Part shown: positions 29,610 to 39,880 of the stretch, piece after piece
Layout of the letters: each line of letters begins with the position of its first letter
Numbering within the stretch: the stretch's first letter is position 1
Assembly: GCF_002835935.1 (NCBI RefSeq)
Contig: NZ_PJCF01000003.1
Coordinates: 496,001 to 560,000 of the forward strand
Reading direction: 5' to 3'
Source of the DNA: Paraglaciecola sp. MB-3u-78
GTDB lineage: Bacteria > Pseudomonadota > Gammaproteobacteria > Enterobacterales > Alteromonadaceae
DNA: 64,000 nt
Notes under the pieces: model-generated
Databases searched by the model: none
The model's input: only the letters and a program-made list of their open reading frames with translations
What the model was told of the DNA's origin: nothing
Translations under genes and position numbers: made by a program

Positions 29610-29861
29610 ATGCAATACTTTTTGTTGAGTCTCAATGCCGAGGTAGCAGGGTATACTATGAGGATGTTGACAGCTGATAAAGTCCAGTATTACCGGCAAT
29701 GTTATCGCGATATTTTGCATGAGTGTGAGCAAACCTGCCCAGCCCTGGACAAAGACACCCGCGAGCCTTGGCAGCGAGGGCGCTTAAAAAGGAGTAAGTC
29801 ACGAGCGTTACTTGATCGTTTGAGGGAATGCGAAGTCGATAGTTTAGATTATGAACCCTAA
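29610..29861 (+). pseudogene. IS66-family transposase relic
   Basis: An 83-codon frame whose middle and end match the late part of IS66 TnpC: LTADKVQYYRQCYRDILHEC, then RGRLKRSKSRALLDRLRECE. In full transposases this is followed by the last catalytic residue region (NNQAERD), which is missing. The first 15 or so codons do not match. It sits 3 bases from the convergent end of the CHASE3 protein gene, so the insertion reached the very edge of that gene. Confidence 0.7.
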
Positions 29862-29864
29862 TAT

Positions 29865-32306
29865 TTATGGCCGCCAAGCGATATCAGGCTTCCAGTTTTG
29901 CAGCCATGGCGGAATATGACTAGCAGGCATAGGCTTTGCAATACCGTAACCTTGTGCTAATTCACAGCCTAGTTGTAATAGAGCATTACCATGCTCAATC
30001 GTTTCTACTCCTTCAGCAATCACCTTAAGTTGAAAGGCTTTCGCTAAACTGACAACGCCCACAACAATGGCTAAGTCATCCTCATTCGTTAACATATAGC
30101 GTATAAAACTCTGGTCTATTTTAATCAGACTGGCTGGTAGGCGTCTGAGATAGGTAAGGGAAGAATACCCGGTACCAAAATCATCTAGAGCAAAGTGTAC
30201 ACCAAGGTCAATGCAAGCATAGATAGTCGCTACAACATGGTTGATGTCACTCACTGCGCTGGTTTCTAATATTTCTAATTCCAATAAACGGGGTGGGACT
30301 TCAGGATGTACTGCCAATAATGCTGCTAAGCGTTCTACGAAGTCAGCTTGCTGGAGTTGGTAAGCACTGATGTTGACGCTGATAGATAATGTGATCCCCA
30401 TGCTTTGCCATTGGCTTATTTGGCTCAGTGCTGTGTCAATGACCCATTCACCTATATCGATGCTAATGGTATGATTTTCTGTGTCAGGTAAAAAATCCAA
30501 GGGTGGAACTAAACCACGTACTGGGTGCTGCCAGCGGATCAACGCTTCTACGCCAACCACCTCACCCGAAGACATATTCACTTTGGGTTGATAATACAAG
30601 ACGAGCTCACCTGTATGGAGTGCTGCACTGATATGAACAATACTTTCTTGTCGAATGTTAACGGCATCATCTTGTACGCTATCAAATAAGTGGTAGAAAT
30701 TTTTACCTGATTGTTTTGCCACATACATTGCTTGATCCGCATGACGCACCAGTATATCTGAATTCGAAGTATCTTGAGGGTAGAGCGTGACACCTATGCT
30801 AACGGATACTTTTAATGTCAAATTACCGACCAAGATAGGCGCTGACGCAGCCAGTAATAACTTTTCTATTGATGACTTATAATCATCAGGCTTGGCTAAA
30901 TCGGTTAATATCACGACAAATTCATCACCACCAATACGGGCGAGTGTATCCCCCTGACACAATACGTGGCTCATCCGCTCAGCCACGATAATGAGGAGTT
31001 CATCACCTACAACATGGCCATAGGTATCATTAATATATTTAAAGCCATCTATATCCATAAGAGCGACGGCAAGTGAGTTATGGAGGCGCTCGCATTGCAG
31101 CATGGCTTGGTTTAGTCGGTCAGCAAGTAATGCCCGATTAGGTAGTTTGGTTAAAGCATCGTAATGTGCTATCTGTTCTAGTTGAAATTGATGTTCTCTT
31201 TGCTGAGTAATATCACTAAATAATAAGACGTAATGACTGACTTCACCCACCCCATCTTTTACGGTACTGATGGTTGTACTTGCAACATAGTTTTCGCCAT
31301 TTTTACGACGACTCGAAATTTCACCCACCCATTGACCAGTAGTGCTAATTACTTGCCGCATCGCGCTATAAAACTCAGATGGATGACGGTCTGCTTCCAG
31401 GAAACGAGAGGATTGACCGATGACCTCTTCCCGAGAGTAACCAGTAATGTCGGTAAATGTGTTGTTAACGTCAATAATAGTCGTCGCAGAGTCGGTTATC
31501 ATAATACCTTCTAGGGCATATGTGAATACACTGGCGGCCAGCATTAATTCATTTGCACGTTTATCTTTTTCTTGGTTTTGAATGGCAAGGGCTTCGTTAG
31601 CATGGGTGAGGTCTTTTTCTGCCTTCAATTGCCAAAAAAGTAACTTCCGGATTTTGATGAAAGTAACCAGACTAATGAGGATAATAAGAAGAAATCCAGT
31701 TACTTGCGTGCTCAGGACTAACATTTTGCTTAGGTATAAAGCGTGACGTCTTTCTATCACAAGTGCGTATTCCGCGTTTATCATTTCATTAATGAGGACG
31801 CTAAGTCGGCCCATCAGCATTTTCCCTTCGCCATTAATAACGATACGCATTGCTGCTTCTCTGTTTTGAGTCGATATTAAAAAAATTGTGTTTGCTAATT
31901 CCTTTAACTTTTCATCTTTCAAAGGAATGATTTTTTTCAATCTGTTTTGTTGACTGGGATTGTCCATGATTAACAGACGAACCGAAGTTAATAGGCTGTC
32001 TAATTGTTCAATGGACTGAGTATAAGGCTTAAGATACGTTGTGTTTTCGGTCAGAAGGAATCCACGCTGTCCAGTCTCTGCACTTTTTAGCGCCAATAGT
32101 ATTTGAAAAAAGGATGCATTAACTTGATGGGAATGGGCTACCCAATTTTCCGCTTCTTCTGCTTTATTACTAAACCAAAAATTAATGCCAACAATTAATA
32201 TTAACGTTGGAAGGGCAATCAAACTAGCATAATAGCTGATTTTTTTAGCCGAAATATTCGGTGGTTTTTTTAGGTCAAGGGTAGTCTTTGATACATCAGT
32301 TTTCAT
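29865..32306 (-). CDS. CHASE3-PAS-GGDEF-EAL membrane protein
   Basis: 813 residues. Two membrane segments (about 24-46 and 203-225) enclose a periplasmic CHASE3 sensor (SAETGQRGFLLTENTTYL). A coiled coil, a PAS domain (LEGIMITDSATTIIDVNNTF, ITGYSREEVIG), a GGDEF domain with intact ARIGGDEFVV, and an EAL domain with VEALIRWQHP, DDFGTGYSSLTYL and AEGVETIEHG follow. Both catalytic sites look active, so net effect on c-di-GMP cannot be told. Single gene; its 285-base upstream region shows no clear operator. Confidence 0.93.
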   Translation of the reverse strand: MKTDVSKTTLDLKKPPNISAKKISYYASLIALPTLILIVGINFWFSNKAEEAENWVAHSHQVNASFFQILLALKSAETGQRGFLLTENTTYLKPYTQSIEQLDSLLTSVRLLIMDNPSQQNRLKKIIPLKDEKLKELANTIFLISTQNREAAMRIVINGEGKMLMGRLSVLINEMINAEYALVIERRHALYLSKMLVLSTQVTGFLLIILISLVTFIKIRKLLFWQLKAEKDLTHANEALAIQNQEKDKRANELMLAASVFTYALEGIMITDSATTIIDVNNTFTDITGYSREEVIGQSSRFLEADRHPSEFYSAMRQVISTTGQWVGEISSRRKNGENYVASTTISTVKDGVGEVSHYVLLFSDITQQREHQFQLEQIAHYDALTKLPNRALLADRLNQAMLQCERLHNSLAVALMDIDGFKYINDTYGHVVGDELLIIVAERMSHVLCQGDTLARIGGDEFVVILTDLAKPDDYKSSIEKLLLAASAPILVGNLTLKVSVSIGVTLYPQDTSNSDILVRHADQAMYVAKQSGKNFYHLFDSVQDDAVNIRQESIVHISAALHTGELVLYYQPKVNMSSGEVVGVEALIRWQHPVRGLVPPLDFLPDTENHTISIDIGEWVIDTALSQISQWQSMGITLSISVNISAYQLQQADFVERLAALLAVHPEVPPRLLELEILETSAVSDINHVVATIYACIDLGVHFALDDFGTGYSSLTYLRRLPASLIKIDQSFIRYMLTNEDDLAIVVGVVSLAKAFQLKVIAEGVETIEHGNALLQLGCELAQGYGIAKPMPASHIPPWLQNWKPDIAWRP

Positions 32307-32591
32307 TTTAAATCAGTTTCTATTGTGTGGCTCACCGTTTGTGAGTGCAGCTCACTTTTGAAATTCAGATACCTAATCAAGTATTATTTGATTAAACAAT
32401 GTCACTGATCTAGCCTAAACACCTTTTAAAGCATAAAACATAGGTATTATTACGCGTTTTTAATTATACATTAGTCAAAAAAGCCACAAACTCACCACCC
32501 TATTAACACAGAGATTATGCTACCTTTTTTTATGCGTGTCCTCGCTTGTCATGTGCGAAGGGTTTGCATTTTGTAGAGCCTTAGGCGAATA

Positions 32592-33560
32592 ATGTCGTAT
32601 ATTTACCCTCGAGTGTCAGATTCAGTGATCATCAAACACCAAGAAAAAATTGCTTCCCCAGAGATTATTCAAAGCCGTTACGAAGACTTAGGTTACATAT
32701 GCAGTCATTCAGTCGCCACCGCCATATACTTGGCTTGTCATTTGCAAAAACCGATTCTAATTGAAGGCCCTCCTGGTGTAGGAAAAACCGAATTAGCCAA
32801 AGTCACTGCCACTTATCTCAACGCACCGCTGATCCGCATGCAATGTTATGAAGGGCTTGACGAGTCAAAGGCACTGTATGAATGGAAGTATGGTAAACAA
32901 TTGCTTTACACCCAAGTACTCAAAGAACAACTGGGCGATGTGCTCAGAGGTGCGCGGGGGTTGGATGAGTCTATCGCCAGACTGCATGATTTTGGAGACA
33001 TATTCTATTCACAAGAATTTTTGGAACCCAGACCTTTATTGCAAGCTCTACAGAGTCAAGATGGTGCCGTCTTACTGATTGATGAAATTGACAAGGCCGA
33101 TCAAGAGTTTGAAGCTTTTCTGCTGGAGCTGTTATCGGATTATCAGGTGTCTATTCCAGAAATTGGTACGGTGAAGGCCGTTTCGACCCCCATAGTGATG
33201 TTAACCAGTAATAACACGCGAGAGCTCGGAGACGCACTGAAGCGCCGTTGTTTACATCTGTATATTCCTTTTCCTGATGCCGCTTTAGAAAGTCGTATTT
33301 TAGCGACTCAGGTGGAAGGTCTTGATTCACAGCTAAGAGAGCAGATAGTGGCACTGATTGGCAAACTTAGAGACATGCCTTTGAAAAAATCACCCGCAGT
33401 CAGTGAAACCATCGATTGGGCAAGGGCGCTGCTTTTATTAAATGTTGAAGAGCTAGACTCTCATTGGGTTAAAGAAACCTTGAATTTATTACTAAAATTT
33501 CAGGATGATATTGAATTAGTCGAACCAGAAATTAAAGCCTTGTTGAAGAGTTTACCTTAG
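32592..33560 (+). CDS. MoxR-family AAA+ ATPase
   Basis: 322 residues. Walker A GPPGVGKTE begins at residue 59, Walker B is VLLIDEIDKAD, sensor 1 is IVMLTSNNTREL and the arginine finger region is ALKRRCLHLYIPFPD. MoxR ATPases work with a VWA-domain partner as metal-cofactor or protein maturation chaperones, and the partner gene follows with no gap. This subgroup resembles CoxD of CO dehydrogenase loci, but no Cox or molybdoenzyme genes are nearby, so the client is unknown. Confidence 0.93.
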   Translation: MSYIYPRVSDSVIIKHQEKIASPEIIQSRYEDLGYICSHSVATAIYLACHLQKPILIEGPPGVGKTELAKVTATYLNAPLIRMQCYEGLDESKALYEWKYGKQLLYTQVLKEQLGDVLRGARGLDESIARLHDFGDIFYSQEFLEPRPLLQALQSQDGAVLLIDEIDKADQEFEAFLLELLSDYQVSIPEIGTVKAVSTPIVMLTSNNTRELGDALKRRCLHLYIPFPDAALESRILATQVEGLDSQLREQIVALIGKLRDMPLKKSPAVSETIDWARALLLLNVEELDSHWVKETLNLLLKFQDDIELVEPEIKALLKSLP

Positions 33561-35024
33561 GTGCGTTTTGTTGCCGACTTTATAGGTGCGCTGCGTGAAG
33601 CGGGTCTACAGGTGTCGCCAGCCGAGTCCTTGGATGCACTCAAAGCTATCAAGTTGTTAGGACTTGAGAGTCGCGAAACATCCAAAACTGTCTTAGCTTT
33701 GACCTTGGTTAAGCGACAGGCTGATCAAGTGATTTATGAGGAGTTGTTTGACCTATATTTTGCGGGTGTTGAAAAAGCCAAAGCGTCGAATAAAGAGGCG
33801 ATTAAAACGTCGAATAAAGCGTCAAATAAAGAGGCGGATAAAAGCGAGAGCGAGTCCTCTGAGAATGCGCTAGATGCAAAGAGTAACTCGAGCTCAAGCC
33901 AAGCTGATATGTCAGATGGGGAAGGGATGCAAACTAGCCCAAGTTCATCATTGGGGCAGGCTCTAGGTAAAAATAAAGATATGAGTTTGGCAATCACACA
34001 GGCTGCTATAGATGAGAAACTGTCTTCCATTGTTTTGTTTACTCAAAAAAATCACTTCGCTTATAAAATAATGCAACGCCTTGGGGATGAAGCTTTAAGC
34101 ACTGAAATTCGTGCCGACGCCAACAGCCCTGAGCATAAAAGCAGTCTTGAACAGAAAAACAGCCCTGAGCACAAAAGAAAGCAACGGAAATTAATAAAAT
34201 CCCGGGCACGTCTGCTTGATCAAGTGAAAGATTATGTAGAGCAGCAGTATGGGATTTTTGCTCAACATAAAGGCCTGAAGTACCGTGAGGAATATCTACA
34301 GCAGGCAAAATTAAGCCAGCTTGATCGTCTCGATTATAAATTAATGCAACGTTTGGTGCAGCGAGCCGCACGGAAATTAGCTTCGCAACATAGTCGTAAA
34401 CGTTTAACCCGTAAACGGGGTCAGTTGGACGTGCGCAAAACTATCGCCGCCAATGCTGCTTTTGATGGAGCATTATTTCACACTCGCTGGAAAGCGACGC
34501 GTATTGAACGACCTAAAATTGTGGCGATCTGTGATGTCAGCGGTTCGGTTAGTCGTGTTGCGCGTTTTCTTTTGTTGTTTCTCTACTCTATGCAAGACGT
34601 TATGCCAAAAGTGCGTTCTTTTGTTTTTGCCTCGGAGATGATCGAGGTCACGGAACTCTTTAAGCAACAAGGTATTGAGTTGGCGCTCGAAGACATCATG
34701 AAACGCTGGGGTGGCTTGTCTACAGATTATGGCAAAGCGCTGGCAGGGTTTCAGTCACAAGCGCTGGCGAGTATCGATAAAAAAACCACGGTTATCATGC
34801 TCGGCGATGCGCGAAATAATCAAGGTGATGGTCGAACTGACATTTGGGAAAAGGTGTTTCGTCAGAGTAAACGCGTTTTGTGGCTGAACCCCGAACAACG
34901 AAATAGTTGGGATAGCGGCGACTCTATCATGTCTGAGTATTCGCCTTGGTGTAGCAGTGTTGAACCTTGCCGAAATTTGAAGGATATCGAACGTATTTTT
35001 AGTCGGCTTTTGAAGTACAGTTAA
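33561..35024 (+). CDS. VWA-domain protein of the CoxE type, MoxR partner
   Basis: 487 residues from a GTG that directly follows the MoxR stop, so translation is probably coupled. The N-terminal helical part (about 1-75) is followed by a low-complexity Lys/Ser/Asn region with repeated words (ASNKEA, then NSPEHK twice near residues 190-210). The C-terminal VWA domain has the metal site DVSGSVS at residue 325, with a later Asp in MLGDARNNQGDGRTD. The pair probably remodels a client enzyme. The repeated region is likely a flexible linker and differs in length among relatives by inference only. Confidence 0.9.
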   Translation: MRFVADFIGALREAGLQVSPAESLDALKAIKLLGLESRETSKTVLALTLVKRQADQVIYEELFDLYFAGVEKAKASNKEAIKTSNKASNKEADKSESESSENALDAKSNSSSSQADMSDGEGMQTSPSSSLGQALGKNKDMSLAITQAAIDEKLSSIVLFTQKNHFAYKIMQRLGDEALSTEIRADANSPEHKSSLEQKNSPEHKRKQRKLIKSRARLLDQVKDYVEQQYGIFAQHKGLKYREEYLQQAKLSQLDRLDYKLMQRLVQRAARKLASQHSRKRLTRKRGQLDVRKTIAANAAFDGALFHTRWKATRIERPKIVAICDVSGSVSRVARFLLLFLYSMQDVMPKVRSFVFASEMIEVTELFKQQGIELALEDIMKRWGGLSTDYGKALAGFQSQALASIDKKTTVIMLGDARNNQGDGRTDIWEKVFRQSKRVLWLNPEQRNSWDSGDSIMSEYSPWCSSVEPCRNLKDIERIFSRLLKYS

Positions 35025-35049
35025 TATATCCCCAGTCGTTCTGACACGC

Positions 35050-36039
35050 TCATTTTGAGGTTGTATGGGTATGCGATGGGCGAAGGCGTGAGCGAAATTC
35101 TCGAGGCGTGACATCGGTCAGCGATTTAAATACTTTTGAGAACGAGCTGACATCTCGATAACCCACCCCCATTCCAATTGTTTTAATACTGTCTTGGGTA
35201 TTAGCTAAACAGTGTTTTGCGGCTTCAACCCGAAGTCGTTGTAAATAGCGAGACGGCAGTTCACCTGTTGCTTTTTGAAAGCGGCGAATGAAGGTGCGTT
35301 TACTCATACCAATTTGTTTGGCTAGATGCTGCAGCTCCAAGCTTTCGGTATAACGTTCGTCGAGCCAGTCCTGCGCTCGATGAATGCCCACATCTCTGTG
35401 TTGCCGAAAACCTGCGATATTAATCAGGTTTACATCATTGGTTCGACGGCTATCAAAGCTAATGTCTCTGGCCAAACTTGCGGCTAGAGAGGGGCCACAA
35501 AATTTTTCCAACAGATGCATACTTAGGTCCATAGAGGCATTTTGGCCATTTGAGCTGTAGATACCTTCATGCTCTACACTTGCTTGGTTAGCCTGCCATT
35601 GAATATCAGGATAACGCTGTTCAAATTCTCGCAGGTGACGCCAATAGGTGGTCGCTCGGCCTCCATTCAATATACCGGCCTCTGCAGCCCAAAAAATACC
35701 GCTGTTAATTCCAGCGATGCGCGCACCTTGAGCATATTGCTGCGCCAGCCAAGGTGGAATGTCAGGATGTTGCTGAGTGACCTGTTCGAAATCCCCCCAG
35801 TAGTGGGCAAGTATAATAAGATCATAAGATTGCTCGCCTATCATCGTATCGCCATTGATTGAATGGCCACCATATAGCTGGACTGGTTGCTTGTCTGAAC
35901 TGAGCAAATCACAGTGGAATTGCTGATCCTTGGGTTGACGTAAATTAGCGCTGTGAAACAATTCCAATGAGCTAAAAACTGTAGAAGCCCAGGCACCATT
36001 ATAGATCAATAAGGCAACTCGCCATTTTGCATCAGACAT
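35050..36039 (-). CDS. GlxA-type transcriptional regulator (DJ-1/PfpI plus AraC domain)
   Basis: Start placed at 36039 (MSDAKWRVALLIYNG); the frame extends to 36105. The N-terminal DJ-1/PfpI-like domain (about 1-170) holds DLIILAHYWGD and IAGINSGIFWAAEAGIL, with Ser where active relatives have Cys, so it senses rather than catalyses. The C-terminal AraC domain has two helix-turn-helix motifs (LAKQIGMSKRTFIRRFQ and IGMGVGYRDVSSFSKVFK). It diverges from the acyl-CoA dehydrogenase operon and is the obvious candidate regulator for it. Confidence 0.9.
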   Translation of the reverse strand: MSDAKWRVALLIYNGAWASTVFSSLELFHSANLRQPKDQQFHCDLLSSDKQPVQLYGGHSINGDTMIGEQSYDLIILAHYWGDFEQVTQQHPDIPPWLAQQYAQGARIAGINSGIFWAAEAGILNGGRATTYWRHLREFEQRYPDIQWQANQASVEHEGIYSSNGQNASMDLSMHLLEKFCGPSLAASLARDISFDSRRTNDVNLINIAGFRQHRDVGIHRAQDWLDERYTESLELQHLAKQIGMSKRTFIRRFQKATGELPSRYLQRLRVEAAKHCLANTQDSIKTIGMGVGYRDVSSFSKVFKSLTDVTPREFRSRLRPSHTHTTSK

Positions 36040-36216
36040 GATTTTCGACACTTGAATAATTTTCTCCGGGGCACTTTCTATTTTAACTAAACTATTTTGA
36101 CACATATACCGTATTAAGTGGCACTTTACCCTAAGTACAATGCAAAAGAAGGGGCGTAAAGTAGTGGCCTACTTGGGGTCAGTCCCGAGATGAACAATCG
36201 ATAGAGGAAATACAAA

Positions 36217-37398
36217 GTGGATATTACATTTTCAGCTGAGGAATTGGCTTTTAGAGACCAAGTGCGTGCATTTTTGTCTGAGTCTTGGACTGAAGATTTA
36301 GCGTCGCGTATAAACGGTCGTAGTGGCGATTACAAAGCAGCACAAATTGAATGGCAGAATAAACTCAGTGCAAAAGGATGGCTTGCTCCGGGTTGGCCTG
36401 TTGAACATGGTGGTGTGGATTGGTCGGTGACCGAAAACTTTATTTTTGAAACGGAACGTTCACTAGCTGGTATTCCTGATGTGGTGCCATTTGGCTTAAA
36501 AATGGTGGCCCCGGTTATTTATGACTTTGGTAACGACGAACAGAAAAAGCGTTTCTTACCGCGCATTCTTAAAAACCAAGATTGGTGGTGTCAAGGTTAT
36601 TCAGAACCTGGTGCAGGTTCAGACCTAGCGGCATTAAAAACCAAAGCAGAATTAGATGGCGATGACTACATCGTAACAGGGGCCAAAATTTGGACGACTT
36701 ACGCACAGTATTCTGATTGGATTTTCTGCTTGGTTCGCACCGACTCTTCTGGCAAACGCCAAGACGGTATTACCTTCCTATTGATTGATATGAGTACTCC
36801 TGGTGTTTCGGTTAATAAGATTTCTTCTATTGACGATCACCATAGTCTTAATGAAGTTGTGTTTGACAATGTGCGTGTTCCTACTGCAAATCGCATTGGC
36901 GAGGAAGGCAAAGGTTGGACTTATGCCAAGGCTTTATTGGCTCACGAACGTACCTCTATAGCAGCCGTTGCGGATTCTAAGCGTAAGCTGCGCGAGCTTC
37001 GGGATTTACTTGCTCAAGAAGTGAGCGGTGGACGCCCTCTTAGCGAAGATACCCAGTTTCAGAATCGTCTTTCTAATACTGAAATTGAGCTGATGGCCCT
37101 AGAATATACAGAGCTACGAGTGTTGGCCTCAACAGCAGACGGCAAAGGGCCGGGCGTTGAGTCTTCACTGCTAAAAATCAAAGGTACTGAAATTCAACAA
37201 GGGATCCAGCAGATGTATATGGATTTAGCCGGATACTACAGTGGTGTGATCCACGGCGAAGATACTGCAGAAACCATTGGCCACGCTTTTGGACACTCAG
37301 CGAGACAAGCTTATATGTACGGACGAGCAGCCACGATTTACGGTGGTTCAAACGAAGTACAGAAAAATATTACCGCTAAATACGTATTGGGCCTTTAA
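36217..37398 (+). CDS. Acyl-CoA dehydrogenase, subunit 1
   Basis: 393 residues from GTG 36217 with AGAGGAAA upstream. FAD-binding signatures WWCQGYSEPGAGSDLA and ATIYGGSNEVQKNI place it in the acyl-CoA dehydrogenase family. It is the large member of a tandem pair (next gene 2 bases on). Such heteromeric pairs act on bulky or dicarboxylic acyl-CoAs, for example PimC/PimD-type and steroid FadE pairs. The substrate here is unknown. Confidence 0.92.
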   Translation: MDITFSAEELAFRDQVRAFLSESWTEDLASRINGRSGDYKAAQIEWQNKLSAKGWLAPGWPVEHGGVDWSVTENFIFETERSLAGIPDVVPFGLKMVAPVIYDFGNDEQKKRFLPRILKNQDWWCQGYSEPGAGSDLAALKTKAELDGDDYIVTGAKIWTTYAQYSDWIFCLVRTDSSGKRQDGITFLLIDMSTPGVSVNKISSIDDHHSLNEVVFDNVRVPTANRIGEEGKGWTYAKALLAHERTSIAAVADSKRKLRELRDLLAQEVSGGRPLSEDTQFQNRLSNTEIELMALEYTELRVLASTADGKGPGVESSLLKIKGTEIQQGIQQMYMDLAGYYSGVIHGEDTAETIGHAFGHSARQAYMYGRAATIYGGSNEVQKNITAKYVLGL

Positions 37399-37400
37399 TT

Positions 37401-38540
37401 ATGAATTTTAATTTATCCGAAGAACAAAATATGCTCAAAGACAGTGTCGCGCGCTTTGTGCGAGACGAATATGACTTTGATAGCCGCCGCGCTAATGCCG
37501 CCAGTGAGTTAGGCTTTAACCCTGCTAACTGGCAAATGTTTGCTGAACTGGGTTGGCTTTCTATTCCTTTCGACGAAGCCCATGGCGGTTTTGGCGGCGG
37601 TGCCACTGAAGTGATGGCAGTGATGGAAGAGATGGGTAAAGGTTTAGTGGTCGAGCCCTTTGTTGCAACCGTATTAATGTTTGGTGGTTTGCTAAATAAA
37701 AGCGGTAACGCTGCCTTACAAGATGCCAATATTGAAAAAATCATCGACGGCTCACTGCAAGGTTCATTTGCCTACTTAGAACGTCAAAGCCGTTTTGAAT
37801 TGGCCGACGTGAAAACCCAAGCTAAACGTGACGGAGCTGATTTTGTCCTTAACGGCGAAAAGACCGTGGTGTCTAACGGCATGGCCGCCAATAAAGTGGT
37901 GGTGTCTGCGAGAACTTCAGGTGAACAGTGTGATGAAGCGGGTATTACACTGTTTCTGATTGATACCGACGCACCGGGTGTAGAGCGAACTTCTTACCGC
38001 CTGATGGACGGACAATTAGTTGCAAACATCAAACTCACCGATGTGCGTGTTGTTGGTGATCACGTTTTAGGGGATGTTGATAAAGGCTACACACTGATTG
38101 AGGCAGTGGTGGGTGACGTCATTATCGCTTTGTGTGCAGAAGCCATGGGCATTATGCAAAAACTCAACACCACCACGATTGAATACACCAAGACACGACA
38201 ACAATTTGGTGTGGCTATTAGTAGCTTTCAGGCATTGCAGCATCGCATGGTTGATATGTTTATGGCCGGTGAACAAGCGAAGTCAATTTTGTACCGTGCA
38301 GTGTGTGCTGCAGAAAGTGGTGCAGAAGATTTGCCCAAAAACATTGCAGCGTTAAAAGTGATGATTGGGCGTAACGGTAAGTTGATTGGCGATGAAGCCA
38401 TTCAATTACACGGCGGCATGGGCTTGACAGACGAGCTTGATGTAGGTCATTTCGTTAAGCGTTTGATGATGATCAACACCACTTTTGGTGATGCCGATTT
38501 TCAACAGAAAAAGTTTAACCGACTAACTTATTCTGACTAA
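37401..38540 (+). CDS. Acyl-CoA dehydrogenase, subunit 2
   Basis: 379 residues, starting 2 bases after subunit 1. It matches the smaller partner type: MAELGWLSIPFDEAHGG-like N-terminus (FAELGWLSIPFDEAHGGFGG), the FAD-domain motif TRQQFGVAISSFQALQHRMV, and the C-terminal IQLHGGMGLTDELDVGH. The pair probably forms an alpha2-beta2 flavoenzyme. A stable hairpin follows at 38588, which closes the operon. Confidence 0.92.
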   Translation: MNFNLSEEQNMLKDSVARFVRDEYDFDSRRANAASELGFNPANWQMFAELGWLSIPFDEAHGGFGGGATEVMAVMEEMGKGLVVEPFVATVLMFGGLLNKSGNAALQDANIEKIIDGSLQGSFAYLERQSRFELADVKTQAKRDGADFVLNGEKTVVSNGMAANKVVVSARTSGEQCDEAGITLFLIDTDAPGVERTSYRLMDGQLVANIKLTDVRVVGDHVLGDVDKGYTLIEAVVGDVIIALCAEAMGIMQKLNTTTIEYTKTRQQFGVAISSFQALQHRMVDMFMAGEQAKSILYRAVCAAESGAEDLPKNIAALKVMIGRNGKLIGDEAIQLHGGMGLTDELDVGHFVKRLMMINTTFGDADFQQKKFNRLTYSD

Positions 38541-38587
38541 TCAGGTGTTTAGTTTGATAAAAATGTCTAAACGTTAATCCAAGCTCT

Positions 38588-38621
38588 AATGAGATGGTCA
38601 TCTTAATTTGATCATCTCATT
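38588..38621 (+). terminator. Hairpin terminator after the acyl-CoA dehydrogenase pair
   Basis: 12-bp stem AATGAGATGGTC / GATCATCTCATT with one G-T pair and a 10-base loop, 48 bases after the stop and followed by TACTTAATT. Good position for operon termination. Confidence 0.65.
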
Positions 38622-39019
38622 TACTTAATTCACCTCACCTCAAATATTTGTTACTTAATTTCAACTACTTATTAATCCACTAAATCTTCCAAAATAAATC
38701 TACCTAGTATCAAGACCCAGGCTCGTATGATGAGTTATTTGATAAGCTCTTCAATAACCTATCTTAAGCCCAGATAAAAACCCTACTTCTAGATTATTAA
38801 TACAGAAGCATTTTCCAACCTGTCGCAGTTGTGGTCCAAGCTAACTTAATCCTTAGGGTAAAAAAATCGATACGTGTTATACAAGATATGTTTTCTGTGG
38901 GGCGCTTTAATTCTCAATTTCTTTATACGGGTACTGATGTCGCTTATTTAAGTTTGTAAGTTTTAGATGCACAGCTTCAACCCCACTGATTAGTAACCTA
39001 TGCAACTTTTGGAGTTCAT
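38622..39019. other. Intergenic region before the GH16 gene
   Basis: About 400 AT-rich bases with no gene and no shared repeat. GGAG lies 8 bases before the GH16 ATG. I see no other assignable site. Confidence 0.55.
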
Positions 39020-39880
39020 ATGAAGAATATCTTGGCCATCATCACACTAGCGGTTTTTGTCTCTGGCTGCTCCCAAACCGCTCTAGAAGATCCCGTTCAA
39101 CCAAAGCAGGTTGCTGTTGTTAGCGGTTGGCAAGTCAATTTCATAGATGAGTTTGACACCTTTAACCCAGAAAACTGGCAAGACCAAATGTTATGGGTGA
39201 ATAACGAAGACCAATGTTATGTGCCTGATAATCAGTTTAATACTCGAGAAGTCAGCAATGGGACCCTAAAAATACGAGTGATTGACCTTGGTGAAAAACG
39301 TCCTTGTGACAACCTCAATAAACAAGGTCAACAACATCACGATACACAATATGTGGCTGGTCGTATTGCCTCAAAAAACCTTAAAGAGTTTGTTAAAGGT
39401 AAATGGACTGCCAGATTAAAAGTGGAAAATAGTGGTCAAACTGGGATGTTTCCGGCGTGGTGGTTGTTAGGGGCTTTAAACAATGAACCCCCCGTGCAAG
39501 AAGCCGATGAAATTGTATGTTGGCCCATGACAGGCTCAGGTGAAATCGACATCTTTGAACATCATAGTGATGGTGGCCCTGATCACTATGCAGCCCGGGC
39601 AATTACTAGTCTGGGTTATTGTGATGGTGGTGATTGGCAGGCACTCATGTTGGTGCAAGCCGCCACTCTGGGTGAGTACCATGATTATTCAGTAGAGTTG
39701 CTTGGTAATGACATTATTTTCCGCCTTGATGGAGTAGAAGTGTATCGTAATAACAAGGACGAAGATCAATTCCCGGAGCCCTTATTCGCTATCCTAAATT
39801 TTGCTAAGATTAATGACTCTCCCATGACCCAAAACTGGACCATGGAAGTGGACTGGGTGAAACACGAAGTCTGGAAATAA
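39020..39880 (+). CDS. GH16 beta-glucanase lipoprotein
   Basis: 286 residues. Signal peptide with lipobox VSGC (Cys17), so anchored in the outer membrane. The glycoside hydrolase 16 active site is GSGEIDIFEHHSD with E175 as nucleophile, D177 and E180 as acid/base. FIDEFDTFNPENWQ and MFPAWWLLG are also typical. Likely substrate a beta-1,3- or beta-1,3-1,4-glucan. Compared with other family members it is short, has no added binding modules, and carries four cysteines in the catalytic domain (DQCYV, RPCDN, VCWPM, GYCDGG). Stands alone between two intergenic gaps. Confidence 0.92.
   Translation: MKNILAIITLAVFVSGCSQTALEDPVQPKQVAVVSGWQVNFIDEFDTFNPENWQDQMLWVNNEDQCYVPDNQFNTREVSNGTLKIRVIDLGEKRPCDNLNKQGQQHHDTQYVAGRIASKNLKEFVKGKWTARLKVENSGQTGMFPAWWLLGALNNEPPVQEADEIVCWPMTGSGEIDIFEHHSDGGPDHYAARAITSLGYCDGGDWQALMLVQAATLGEYHDYSVELLGNDIIFRLDGVEVYRNNKDEDQFPEPLFAILNFAKINDSPMTQNWTMEVDWVKHEVWK

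Noticed and set aside
29489-29677. 62-codon frame before the IS66 relic
   Set aside because: It starts across the strong hairpin, has no recognisable match and overlaps the IS66 relic in another frame.
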